A stretch of DNA of 64,000 bases from Blastobasis lacticolella (lineage: Eukaryota > Arthropoda > Insecta > Lepidoptera > Blastobasidae): the NCBI GenBank assembly GCA_905147135.1, contig LR990041.1:18723907-18787906 (forward strand), given 5' to 3'. Within the stretch, counting starts at the first letter, position 1. Each line of letters starts with the position of its first letter. Shown one piece after another: positions 54,340 to 64,000 of this stretch. Below the pieces are notes generated by a model. The model saw nothing but the letters and a program-made list of their open reading frames with translations. It had not been told where the DNA came from and searched no databases. Position numbers and translations under genes: made by a program.

Positions 54340-54490
54340 ATCATCGTCCTAGCGCTTATCCCGGCCTCTGCCAGGGTTCGCTTTCCTACTCAATCTTCTC
54401 CACTTCGCCTGGTCTTCGGCATCCCTTTGTCGTAAGCCGTTGGCTCTCGCATTCGACTCAGCGATGTCAATCCATCGCTTCGTATGTAAA
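54340..54490 (-). mobile_element. LINE ORF2 C-terminus with (GAT)n tail
   Basis: The minus strand reads RWIDIAESNARANGLRQRDA, EDQAKWRRLSRKANPGRGRD, KR and a stop, then GGACGATGATGATGATTTT. DA.D..KWRR...KA.P...RDKR is a classic end of RTE/L1-like ORF2 in insects. Only about 45 codons remain. Confidence 0.65.
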
Positions 54491-54917
54491 ATGTTATATC
54501 CAAATAATTGCTGTAAGTTACAACACAGTTCAACTCACGACACGAAACATACTCGGTAATACACATAATCGGTTTGATAAAAGTACGGCAAATTACGTTT
54601 GTGATAATGTGAAAAATTGCAAATTTAAAAATAGAACACACGGAAACTTTAGCAGAAAGCAAAATGAAAAAATTCTGTTCCGCATTTAAATTAACAAAAT
54701 TTCAAAGGAACGAAATAGAAATTTTCATAAGACACAAAAGTCCTTTCTCATCGTGATTTGAAAATTGGGTTACAAGCGAAAGACGTCCGTCATGGACAAA
54801 TGGCCGTCACATTATAATATTAGGACATTTTATTGCACAGAATACATTAATAAAACAGTAACAATGTTAATTTAAATACGCAGTTCGCGATGCCGAATGA
54901 TTTACAGTCAGTCTGAC

Positions 54918-55100
54918 AGGTGAGGGAAAACATGATGAAACTGAATGTGAAACCATAATCAAATCTGGTCAAGTTCCCCTGGTAGCAGGGTCACGGAGGT
55001 CAGATGGTAGTCGCTCCACTGTAATTATCTGATCTGCCACTTCCTGGATCATGGTCAAGGCGCACTCCGGGCCCTCGTGCGCGAGAGCACAACCGGGAAA
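54918..55100 (+). mobile_element. SINE-1, 5'-truncated copy
   Basis: GTGAGGGAAAACATGATGAA, AATCTGGTCAAGTTCCCCTG, GGTCACGGAGGTCAGATGGT, CTGATCTGCCACTTCCTGG and GAGAGCACAACCGGG. Confidence 0.8.
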
Positions 55101-55384
55101 GACAGCAACTATTTAATAAAGAAATTTTAATACTAATATATACTTATATAATTATCTGGTACGAGCTACGAGTATACCTACCGCCTGTAAATGAATAGGT
55201 TTCTGTTATGGAGATAATTAATATTTCATCGAGAATACTAAAAGGCTAAATGAGTTTAATCCGCCATCTCGCCTGGGGAAAGTGACAAGCGATGGGTCAA
55301 AATAGTTGGGGTAGGTACGATCGTTTTTTATTTTGCTAGGTAACAGATCAGGCAAACACTCCTCGGGTGTTATTATTGGTGATA

Positions 55385-55505
55385 GTGGATGCGGCGCGAC
55401 TTCGTTCGTGTACATCAACAAAACCCCTACCTACCCTTTTTCCTTGCTTGCAAACCTTCCTCTTGAATCACTCTATCTATTGATGAAAACTACATTAAAA
55501 TCATA
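55385..55505 (+). repeat. ACTAGC-type repeat fragment with CCCTACC block
   Basis: GCGGCGCGACTTCGTTCGTG, AAAACCCCTACCTACCC, CAAACCTTCCTCTTGAATCA, CTCTATCTATTGATGAAAAC and ATTAAAATC match the block order at 12720-12840. Confidence 0.55.
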
Positions 55506-55519
55506 TAGATATGTAAAAA

Positions 55520-56240
55520 GCTAGTCCGTTTATTAAACGACGGCATTCAATTGAATGACTGAAGGACAACTAGCCAAGTAGTTGAATGTAACGTGCAGCC
55601 AAGTGGCTAAACGTAATCTAGCCGTTTTGTTAAAGGTGTAAAAAATATATGTTTGGTTAAAGTGAACATGAGTTGGTAGCTTAAATGATAACCTTACTAA
55701 GATAAAAATTGCGTATATATAAATATCACTTTTATCGAAGAATGATATTATTTGTGGCAACAATTTCAGTAAGTATACAATTAATTGTACTGCGAGTAGG
55801 TACCTATAATATTGATAGTATTTAACACAATCATAACTTTAAAGTTATAACTTATTAACTACTTGTAACTATGTAGTATAGGAACAATAGGGACAATGCA
55901 CTTTTTTATTTTATATTAATAAATGTAAAAGGGCATGAAACTTTGGCAGACATTTATCTTTATAATATAAGTATAAAAAGAAAATGAACAAATTAAGTTA
56001 TCTTAGATTTTACTTAATTTATCTTAATTTTTATTTTAAAACATGTCAGTGACGCATTTTAAATATAGTTAAAAACAAACAAAATACAAAAACATTGCTT
56101 GCTGTGCGATCTGTCTGACGCCATATTTGTTTTGGTTTAATTTTATGTCAGCCATCTTCAAATGGCTAGCCAACTATAAGCCAACTAGTTAAAGATTGCG
56201 TGCTGCTAGCTCAATGCCGGCGTTTAATTAACGGACTAGC
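55520..56240. mobile_element. Non-autonomous DNA transposon with 28-bp inverted repeats
   Basis: The left end GCTAGTCCGTTTATTAAACG (then ACGGCATT) matches the right end from the other strand, GCTAGTCCGTTAATTAAACG (then CCGGCATT), with two mismatches in 28 bp. Subterminal AACTAGCCAAGTAGTTGAAT-like blocks are also repeated inverted near 56165-56200. No transposase, and no clear target duplication, so the superfamily is undetermined. Confidence 0.6.
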
Positions 56241-56459
56241 CTTCTAATTAAATGGCTTATTTAACCAAATGGCTGCGACAGATACATAGGGACTGACGGC
56301 GCGAAGCGACTTTGTTTTATACTATGTATACATATAGATTTAGAAGCAAAACGTTTGGTGCGTATTATGCCCCGAAAATTGAAGAGAAAGGAGGTATCAA
56401 TGAAGTGCCAAGGCAGAATCATCGAAATGTATCCTGTGAAATATTGATACTTACGTCGT

Positions 56460-56535
56460 CCTGGACGACGGTGGCTGCTTTCCATCAGGTGGACTGTCCG
56501 TCCGTGTGCCTCTCAAGGCAATAAAATAAAACATT
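56460..56535 (+). mobile_element. LINE 3'-tail scrap
   Basis: GTGGCTGCTTTCCATCAGGT, GTCCGTCCGTGTGCC and CAATAAAATAAAAC resemble the tail at 61868-61930. Confidence 0.45.
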
Positions 56536-57089
56536 TTAGGGGTACCCGAAGGCCAAGCGGAGCCCTGTTGCTGTCGCTCAAATGTCCGTCAGACCTTCTG
56601 TCGTCTGTCACAGGCCTGTATCTTTGGAACCATAACAGCCAGATATGAGAAATTTTCACATTTTCAAAATCTCATAGCAAATGGGGACGTACGTAATTTT
56701 TTTTTACTGTGTGTTATCACTGTTTAGTTAGAGTTTAGTAAATAAGGAATGTACTTTTAGTTTGAAAAATATTAGAAAAGAAATGCATGAAAAGCCGCAA
56801 AATTAAGTTTTTGTACAAAAAATATCCGTTGTATTTTGTTCTTTCCATTGATATATGAACTTTAAGTTTGCGATAATGTTTATTATTACGTATATTCTAC
56901 TAATAAGTATCGATAAATAGATAAATTATAATTTTTCTTCTAAATTCCCTCATTTTCCTATTACACACCAACTTAATTTTGTGGTTAAACTCGTAACCAC
57001 CAGTTGATTCGAAACTCTTGCGAAGTCCGACACGCACTTGCCTTATTTTACAAGCTTTTATATTTAGTTTCACCTGTCCCGATGTCTGT

Positions 57090-57370
57090 CTGTAATCAAA
57101 ACTTGCAAGCTAAGTTTGAACCACTTCCCGGTTTCCGTTTGAGCTGAAATTTTGGATACTTGTGTAAGTTCGAAGATGGAGACGGAAAGCTATATGAAGT
57201 CCTAAACTACACCTATATGATAAATCCTTCGTGTTTGGGCTTGTTCGTTAGAACCAAAAATATGTGGTCAACACAAACGTTGAAAAAAATGTAACCTGGT
57301 GTGGTGTCCAGGTTCTGATGATGAAGTCAGAAAGAGCCGTAGTGACTCCTAAACTACGCAATTACGATTG
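57090..57370 (+). repeat. Dispersed repeat R4, copy 4
   Basis: ACTTGCAAGCTAAGTTTGAA, CCACTTCCCGGTTTCCGTTT, GAGCTGAAATTTTGGATAC and, later, GTGGTGTCCAGGTTCTGATG. Confidence 0.55.
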
Positions 57371-57689
57371 GTCTTGTTAGATAAAAAGAAACTACTCTGA
57401 CTGATCGTCGATGGTATCTATTTAAAATAAATCGCGCAATAAAAGCTTTTTACGAAAAAACATTTTTTGTTTGCGAACTGATTTTCAGTTGAGTCAGCCG
57501 ACTCTGGATTTTAAATCCAATCGATTACCACAGTTTCCTTAACGGTCGACATCGGAACGAAAAGCGGAATAAACATTTATTAGTTCACCGATACAGCTAA
57601 TGGGATCGTAAAGGGTTACGTTCGTTTCCTCAGACCCTAGGAAATGATTTGCTGGCTCAAAAAAAAAATACTGCTTCCTTTTTTTGCTG

Positions 57690-57880
57690 TCAATAAAAAT
57701 AAATAGGTAGGAGGCGGAGTGCGACCGCAGTTAGGCGTCAAATTGAACGGCGCGGCGGCAATAAAGGCTAATTGAGTGTGTGTCCATTAGGGAGACGAAA
57801 CGATCCAGATATGCGCCGATTGGCGGTCGCGGCCAGAGAACACAATACAACGTTTAGGCGAACCGAAATTTAGGAATAGG
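57690..57880. other. GC-rich unique-looking stretch
   Basis: Contains AACGGCGCGGCGGCAATAAA and GATTGGCGGTCGCGGCCAGA. No repeat match and no supported ORF; possibly conserved non-coding DNA. Confidence 0.25.
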
Positions 57881-58153
57881 GCCTTCGTGACTTTGCTTAG
57901 TGGACTAATTATTTGGTGATGTCTGTTTTTGGTGTTGATTGTATTTATAAGTCTTTTGTTTTTGGTAATTTTAATTTTGTTGCTACGTTTTATCGTATTT
58001 TCCATGTCTTAAAGATTTATTCATAATTGAATAACTATCGGTAGAACACGGTAGGATTGATCATAATATGTAGAAAACGATTTGATAAATAATATTACTG
58101 TTATGTTGGAAACAATTATGAATAAATAGATTGAATGGTATTGAAATCAAAGA

Positions 58154-58155
<2 letters not shown>

Positions 58156-58188
<33 letters not shown>

Positions 58189-58216
58189 GCTGGTATATTG
58201 AAGATATACCAGCGTA
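58156..58216. repeat. (AT)n run followed by perfect 13-bp hairpin
   Basis: About 16 AT units, then TACGCTGGTATAT (58186-58198), loop TGAAG, and ATATACCAGCGTA (58204-58216). Confidence 0.8.
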
Positions 58217-58265
58217 ATTGAAATGAAATAGTTACGGTCTAGCTGCCTTAAAGGTGTCAATAACA

Positions 58266-58301
58266 TTTGGAATAAATTAGTAGGTGCTAATTTATTCCAA
58301 A
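58266..58301. repeat. Perfect 15-bp hairpin
   Basis: TTTGGAATAAATTAG (58266-58280), loop TAGGTG, CTAATTTATTCCAAA (58287-58301). Confidence 0.8.
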
Positions 58302-59124
58302 TTTTATGCGTAGGTACGCTAAAAGGGAAGAACAATGCATTCGGCATAGCTAAATGTGGCCACGGGATCTAAATTTCCCAAAGAAGTTGGAGTATTAAAA
58401 TGCAGATCAATTGTAAATAACTTAATACTTACAACAAAAGTAAATTTAAAAATAAATTCAATATTTTAAAAAGTATATTAGTCCGTACAAATTGCAATGA
58501 ATAATAAATTTTACTTCCCTGGTGGCTTGTCTCGGATACTCTCCTCATATAATATATTTTGTCTGTTTGTAAAAGCAGCAGCCCTCAACCAATCTAGTAT
58601 GTACGCAGGTCCCAATCGTGATAACAATTGATTCGTCATCCTGGTGATTTACGTCTCAATGGAGTGAAGGGAGATGTGTGGGGGGGGGGGCTACAGCGTT
58701 ATATTATAGAGGAGCATGGCGGTGTCGCGAGGTAAGACGGGGTCTTCAAGAAACGTTTGCGAATGCAATAAGCCAATATGAATCCATAGGTACTCGATCA
58801 AACGGTCAGTACAGTAGAAGAGAAATAAGGAGTCGGAGAATGCGCGTTTTTTATTTACAATGGAAATAACGTTGAGTTTCTCGTCAAGCATTCAAGCAAC
58901 CTGGCGATGCCCATTGAGTAAGAGAAAGCAAATACTTCATTAATATTTACGACATAAAAAAACATCCAATAGCAATGACATGTCCAAAGTTGTTTTCTTT
59001 TTGAGATAACAAACCCCCAATCAGCCAAGTAATTGCTCTTTGGATAGGGAGCTGTACTTGGGAGCAAAGAGCTGAGCAAAAATTATATTATTATGATAAC
59101 ACTCTACGACGCGCTAGGCACAGC

Positions 59125-59365
59125 GGAGGGCTCATCCTGATTACCCCTGACGAGGTGGAGAAGTCTCTGGCCCGTATGAAAAACCGAAAAGCCAGGAAGA
59201 AGACCATGACGGTATACCTATACAGACCTGGATAACACTGGGGTCCCGGGGCATACTCCTGCGCAATGGCCTATTCAATTAGATCGCAGACACGGAGATA
59301 ATACCTAACGCATGGCGCGTAAACATAATTCCGCGTATCTATAAAGGAAAAAAGCCTTTGAAAAA
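59125..59365 (+). pseudogene. RTE-like reverse transcriptase, N-terminal fragment
   Basis: LITPDEVEKSLARMKNRKAR, then in another frame WITLGSRGILLRNGLFN, a stop, IADTEIIPNAWRVNIIPRIY and KGKKP. This reproduces the ITxxEV..AL..MK..KA, then W..LG..G...L..LFN, then IP..WR...I.PIYKGKGD order of RTE-clade polymerases. At least one frameshift and one stop. The catalytic region is absent. Confidence 0.7.
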
Positions 59366-59749
59366 AAAAATTCGGGAAAACATTTGCCGCACGTACCTAA
59401 ACACCACAAAAACACAATAAAAATATCTGCTAGAAATTCATCCCGGGATAGGGCGTCGCCGTATAACCTACACCTACGATAAGTGGGCTAGGGCACGCAT
59501 GGGCACGCACATGAGCAAGTTTCGCTTCGCTACCCTGAACCTTGGCCTGACTAGCCGGTTCTTACATGAAACCTAAATATTTGGGGGACAGATAGGTACA
59601 CATGGTTTACCGTCTGGTGGATTGTCTGGTCAGCTAGATTAGATTATTTTAGATAGATACATAAAAATGTTAACAGAAAAGGAACGGAAAACTAACGAAT
59701 CGGTGTAAAAAACATCAAGGAAACATCTCGCCTATACAACGAAACACAC

Positions 59750-60970
59750 AAAAGCTAGCAGCCGCAAGTAGTAAGCCCCCAATTAGTAGTGGCCACGAGA
59801 AATCTGGACTAAATCCGCGGGAAGCCGTCACTTAACGCGGTAAACAAGAGATCGAGTTAGCGCCGCGCTAATGCTGCCGAAATCTGAGATAGCAGCGATT
59901 GCCGCCTACAGATGTTTTCTAAAAGATACGTTCGACGCTTTAGCTTTACTCGTCTTTCCGGAGAGCTGGGTTTGTACGGTACAAAGAGTAATTAATTCGT
60001 ACTGTGGGTAGCATTGAAATGGTGCTGTTAAACTGTAGTTCAATTGAAGTATTTTCTTTAAAGTCTTGATTGCTGAAAAGCTGCAAATTCTGTTATCAGA
60101 ATGATTCTGGAAAATATAAGTTTACTCTTCATGCGACTTTGCTATCATTATCATTTATTTATTCATCAAATTCATATAATGGTTACAGTTTCTTAAAAGT
60201 AAAAAAGTGTAGTTCATATAATGGTTACAGTTTCTTAAAAGTAAAAAAGTGTAGGTACTAATTGAATGATGCGTCAAAGTAGAAGTATTGGAAAAATTAC
60301 ATAGGCACATTTAAAACTTATAGCTTAAAAAACTGTTATGATCTAATAAAAAGTATATTCAATGTTCAAGTTCAAACGAACTTAAAAATTGCTTTTTTGG
60401 TCTTCAAATTCTTGAATACGTAAATCAGAAAATTCAGTTAACAAGTAACTTCTAGTAACAAGAAGAGAGAGCTGCGAAGACAAATTTTCCTTTGCAATTA
60501 GATGCGGAAATTATACTTTGCCACTTAGAGAAATAGTCTGCCGAGATTTCGGTAAAATTATGAAAGGAAAAGGTGCAATTTCCCCGAAGCTTTAAACGAG
60601 GTGATATACCTAGAGGCGAGCGCCACCTTCACAGAGCCAACGTAATTTTAATCCCCTTGATTTAACTCGTGTCTTTCCCGAGTGTAGAAATTGAATTATC
60701 ATTAAAACGCTCTCCAACTCCGGAGCGGATTTCATTATCAAATCAAATATTTCGGAATATTTTAGCTTGCGAATTGAGAGAGCGCGCCGTGGTACCTCAC
60801 GAATCAGATTTGATTCCTTGCTATTTCCTTTGTCGTCGATTTGCTTGAGCTCGTTTCGGGAGACAGATGTCAGCGGGTCGAAGATGCCGCATTACTCACG
60901 TTGAAATGAAATCCGTAAAGGTTTTTGCCAACTGCATCCAGGCAAATACGTAATGGATCGTCCTTCTTAA
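59750..60970. other. Mostly unique gene-free DNA
   Basis: Apart from a 42-bp tandem duplication (60171-60254), no repeats matching the window families. 59760-59960 and 60560-60960 have moderate GC and look conserved-like, but no ORF is supported. Confidence 0.3.
60171..60254 (+). repeat. Perfect 42-bp tandem duplication
   Basis: Units 60171-60212 and 60213-60254 are identical (TTCATATAATGG start, AAAAAAGTGTAG end). Confidence 0.9.
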
Positions 60971-61086
60971 TCTACTATAAGCGACCTGTCTATATATTGT
61001 AGCAATCGCTACAATGTCCTTTTACTTTTTGCTGCCACGAAGTTTTTATGGATCGATGTCCGTTTTCTCTTTTCCTCATCATCTCG

Positions 61087-61392
61087 AATTTTCAAACTAT
61101 AGTTCCGGTGTGGACAGCAAAGTAAGACCCGATGAGCCGCGTATACGCAGCGACAGAGTATTTTGAGCTCCAGTGTGGAGAGCTCGCATCGAAAACGCGA
61201 CGCATGAGCCTATAAGCCGCGTATACGCAGCGACAGAGTATTTTGAGCTCCAGTGTGGAGAGCTCGCGTCGAAAACGCGACACATGAGACGATGAGCCGC
61301 GTATACGCAGCGACAGAGTATTTTGAGCTCCGGTGTGGAGAACTCACGTCGAACATGAGCCAATGAGCCGCGTATACACAACGACAGCGTAA
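61087..61392. repeat. Tandem repeat, 80-bp unit, about 3.5 copies
   Basis: GCCGCGTATACGCAG begins at 61136, 61216 and 61296, exactly 80 bp apart, and a diverged GCCGCGTATACACAA begins at 61367 (71 bp, after a 9-bp deletion). Each unit has AGCGACAGAGTATTTTGAGC and the partly palindromic GAGCTCCAGTGTGGAGAGCTC. Open minus-strand frames across it are a by-product of the repeat. Confidence 0.85.
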
Positions 61393-61401
61393 ATCTAGAA
61401 T

Positions 61402-61492
61402 AAAAAAATGATTTTTACTGATATATATTACTTATAATGATAAGTAGTGATACTTATAATGATAAGTAATATATCAGTAAAAATCATTTTTT
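61402..61492. mobile_element. Foldback hairpin adjoining the 80-bp repeat
   Basis: AAAAAATGATTTTTACTGAT (from 61403) pairs with ATCAGTAAAAATCATTTTTT (to 61492). The arms are about 31 bp, differing by one extra AT. Between them ACTTATAATGATAAGTA occurs twice, itself a small palindrome. Confidence 0.8.
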
Positions 61493-61867
61493 CAATGCAA
61501 TAGCATTGAAATATTGTTATTGTTTCTTAACCTGTTCATTTTAAGCGTCATTGTTTAATTATTAATTGATATTTAAATTGTGTAATGTAGTTTGATTTAT
61601 TAAGTTCATTTCCTTCTTTTTAGAGCATTTTAATAAAAGCTTGTTTTTTACTACAGTCTAGCAAGAAAGTCTGCTACTCTCTCTACACAATATATTTCTG
61701 TCATACTCAGTAGGTACTTCTGTTGTCAAGTGGCGCTATCAAATAACTATACCCTAATTGTCGTATTTTTCAAATACAGCAAACCCTTTCGTTTGATAAG
61801 GGTATATCGATGAGGGCATTATCAGAGTGTTCAAAACCACTCATAACTCTCACCTCATACTTCAACG

Positions 61868-61930
61868 GTGGCCGCTTTCTATCAGGTATACCGTTCGTCG
61901 GTGTGCGTCCCTAGACAATAAAAAAAATAC
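61868..61930 (+). mobile_element. LINE 3'-tail scrap
   Basis: GGTGGCCGCTTTCTATCAGG, CGTTCGTCGGTGTGCGTCCC and an AATAAAAAAAATA tail. Confidence 0.45.
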
Positions 61931-62625
61931 ATATATTTATAGATTAAGGATGACGTCACTTAGCAAACAATACATTGTCATCCAAACAAAACGTCTATGC
62001 ATCATCAAAATTTTCAAACGGTTGAGAATAACATTAATACATAAAAATATTGCAAGTAAAATGAAAGCTCGTGAAAATAATCTGAGCCTTATGACAAAAA
62101 CACAGTAACGCCAGTGCCGCCGACCGGGATATTAACGCCAAGATGATTTTTTACATATTGACTGTGTTTTGTAACAGTTATGAAAAAAGAAAATTATTCA
62201 CGTTACACACCCGCGGCAGAGTTACTCCAATATTTAAGGCAGAGTGACTGGCGACCTTTGATCGTTCAACTAGAGATAATCGAAGGTCGTAAATCGTATC
62301 TAACAGTATTACAATTCGGACGCAGGTCACTTATGGGATCACAAGAAAAATATACGAGTGAAATATTTTATTAGAACCCTTTTAAATCTGTGTCTGAAAT
62401 ATCAAAGCGGGGGTGTGCGCTTGACATTTTTCCTCCTTAGCCCTCTGTAAGTTTTCATGGTGAACGAATTGGATATCGATTCTAAATGTAATAACTAAAA
62501 CCACAAATTGTGAGGCAACCTTTAGATGTATTTAGGTATTTGGGCTCCTTGAAGCCTTGAATTTTTGCGCAGATTTTTATGTTTTCTAATTTCTTTCTTT
62601 GAGTAACTAGAAGTTGGTTTTCTTC

Positions 62626-62697
62626 TACGTACAAAGGACCAAGTTTAAGTTCAAGTGCGGAAAGAGGAGCCCATTAACCTAACCTAACCTAACCTAA
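62626..62697 (+). repeat. Dispersed repeat R-TTAGG, copy 3, with (AACCT)4
   Basis: TACGTACAAAGGACCAAGTT, AAGTTCAAGTGCGGAAAGAG, GAGCCCATT, then AACCTAACCTAACCTAACCT. The unit equals the insect TTAGG telomere repeat on the other strand. Confidence 0.6.
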
Positions 62698-62747
62698 GTT
62701 GGTTTTCTTATATATTATCCGTGTATTAAAACGTCGTGTAGGACAGC

Positions 62748-62857
62748 GCGTTACGGTGAGGGAAAACATCGTGATGAAACCTGCACATTTAGGCGACTGA
62801 ATGTGTAACCGTGATCCTATCTAGTCTGGTTCCCCTGTTAACAGGACCATGGAGGGT
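62748..62857 (+). mobile_element. SINE-1, partial body
   Basis: GTTACGGTGAGGGAAAACAT, GTGATGAAACCTGCACATTT and CTGGTTCCCCTGTTAACAGG, then a switch into a GGGTAGG low-complexity repeat at 62855. Confidence 0.7.
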
Positions 62858-63158
62858 AGGTGTAGGGTAAGGTAGGGTACCACGCGAACGAAGTCGCGCC
62901 GGGCCCACTTGTGAAAAATAAAGTATCTACCGACTTAGAGAGTTGTGGCTCTACCTATAACAAATTCAGTGGTTGGTGAAAATAGCAGTGAGTGACACAC
63001 AAAACCTATTCTTTGGGAAAACAGGAAATTTGCAGCTGTGACGTCACGCTCAGGCATGGCGAGGTGCCAGCATTTTTGTGCGAACTTTAACTCTTAACAC
63101 TGTCGTACGTATTTGGTACGTTACCGTTACGTTTGTTGGTTCATACCTTTTTGTGCAG

Positions 63159-63297
63159 GTGCGATGGCTGACGGCCGTTTTGTCAGCTTCCTAGTGGGCC
63201 GTGATGAGGCCGACGCACAGGAGACCAGACATGTGCGACACATCTATATAGATAATTTGACAACAGGACATTTGTCATTCGTATGGTCAGTGTTAGT
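63159..63297 (+). other. Candidate exon-like segment
   Basis: Bounded by a good acceptor (pyrimidines then TTTTTGTGCAG ending at 63158) and a donor-like GTAAGT at 63298-63303. In one frame it reads AMADGRFVSFLVGRDEADAQ, then ETRHVRHIYIDNLTTGHLSF without stops. The composition is less AT-rich than its flanks. I do not recognise the protein; it may equally be part of a dispersed repeat. Confidence 0.25.
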
Positions 63298-63473
63298 GTA
63301 AGTTTTATAAAATAGTGACAAAAGTCATAGAAAAAAACCCAGAATCGCCAGCAATGAAATGAATAAAAATGGGTTTACTATAGTAAACTCATAATGTTTT
63401 AAAAAAATCAGCCTCTTAAACCATGTAATAACATTTTTATTCTATTCCATATATCCCATACATAAAAATCAAT

Positions 63474-63735
63474 TGCAGTTCGTTAGTCTCGCTATAACTC
63501 GAAAACGGCTAGACCGATTTGAATGATACTTTTTTGTTTTGTTCACTATAATATTGGGATCGTTTAAACTCAAAGAAAAAAAGGGTATGTAGGGGCAAAG
63601 TAGTATGCTACTTTACACCTAACTACCCTTTTTTTTTTCGTACACACCATCCCTGTATTATAACCAACAAAACAAAAAATGAATTATTCAGTTCGGTCCG
63701 GCCGTTTTCGAGTTATAGCGAGATTAACGAAGAGC
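63474..63735. mobile_element. Foldback element with CTACCC/GGGTATG centre
   Basis: The left arm TAGTCTCGCTATAACTCGAA, then AACGGCTAGACCGATTTGAA, and the right arm (reverse complement TAATCTCGCTATAACTCGAA, then AACGGCCGGACCGAACTGAA) are similar over about 45 bp. The centre has AAAAAAAGGGTATGTAGGGG and ACCTAACTACCC. The TATAACTCGAAAACGG block is common in lepidopteran repeats. Confidence 0.6.
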
Positions 63736-63952
63736 AGTTGTTTTTTTGTATGGAGATTGTAAGTATAATTTATAAATAAAAAAAATATCTAGTATGCCAC
63801 ATCGATTTTGCAGTAAATTATTATAAATGTTTGATGTACATATTATGAATATAATAACGGCATATATTAAATTTCTGGCGACTGTGGGTTTTTTTAGCCA
63901 TCACCTTTGTTGTACATAAATTTTTATAATAATATTTTTATATTTTTTTATT

Positions 63953-64000
63953 TTCTAGCCAGGCATTTGACCGCCATCTCACCTGGTGGTAAATGACGAT
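63953..64000 (+). mobile_element. LINE 3'-tail scrap at window end
   Basis: GCCAGGCATTTGACCGCCAT, then CTCACCTGGTGGTAA, matches the reverse complement of 31125-31175, the tail of the LINE fragment at 31095-31335. It probably continues beyond the window. Confidence 0.5.

Noticed and set aside
61092..61381. Repetitive 63- and 94-codon minus-strand frames
   Set aside because: They merely translate the 80-bp tandem repeat; because 80 is not a multiple of three, different units are read in different frames, which argues against selection for coding.
61087..61392. CRISPR-like array
   Set aside because: Regularly spaced repeats, but the whole 80-bp unit is repeated with no unique spacers, and the genome is eukaryotic.
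62672..62697. Interstitial telomere from a chromosome fusion
   Set aside because: Only four units, attached to a dispersed repeat that shows a similar edge at 3066; too short for a fusion relic.

Overview
This looks like nuclear DNA from an insect, most likely a moth or butterfly (Lepidoptera). The sequence is AT-rich, and nearly everything recognisable in it is transposable-element debris of kinds common in lepidopteran genomes: Jockey/CR1-like and RTE-like LINEs, tRNA-derived SINEs, a mariner relic, small inverted-repeat elements (MITEs) and a Ty3/gypsy retrotransposon. I found no convincing host protein-coding gene, rRNA or functional tRNA gene. The window is best read as a gene-poor, repeat-rich intergenic or intronic stretch.

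Layout. 1-9 kb: a LINE-A 3' end, SINE-1 copies, LINE 3' tails, an RTE endonuclease relic (7.4-8.0 kb). 8.9-14.6 kb: TTAA-flanked MITEs, a long imperfect inverted repeat (11.05-11.5 kb), three SINE-1 copies and a GC-richer hairpin island. 14.8-19.5 kb: LINE 3' ends and a 238-codon retroelement ORF (minus strand) with a restriction-endonuclease-like domain. 19.6-24.3 kb: a decayed minisatellite interrupted by a TTA-flanked MITE that carries a Penelope-like arm, then a 2.8-kb 5'-truncated LINE-A split by SINE-2. 25-32 kb: another LINE 3' end, a Penelope-like foldback, several MITEs and gene-free DNA. 32.2-39.3 kb: the most structured region, a CR1/Jockey-like LINE (LINE-B, minus) split by a 4.2-kb Ty3/gypsy element (plus) and independently by a short repeat (SR3) with an 8-bp target duplication. 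39.3-64 kb: scattered SINEs, a mariner relic, RTE and other LINE remnants, a piggyBac-like MITE, foldbacks, an 80-bp tandem repeat and short hairpins.

There is no operon-like cooperation. The relationships are insertional: which element sits in which gives relative ages. LINE-B is older than both the gypsy element and its SR3 insertion; LINE-A is older than its SINE-2. The most unusual items are a hammerhead-ribozyme-like core in a Penelope-like terminal repeat, the long inverted repeat at 11 kb, and deletion scars in the gypsy/LINE-B nest. All functional statements are inferred from translated motifs and repeat comparison inside the window; no database search was possible.
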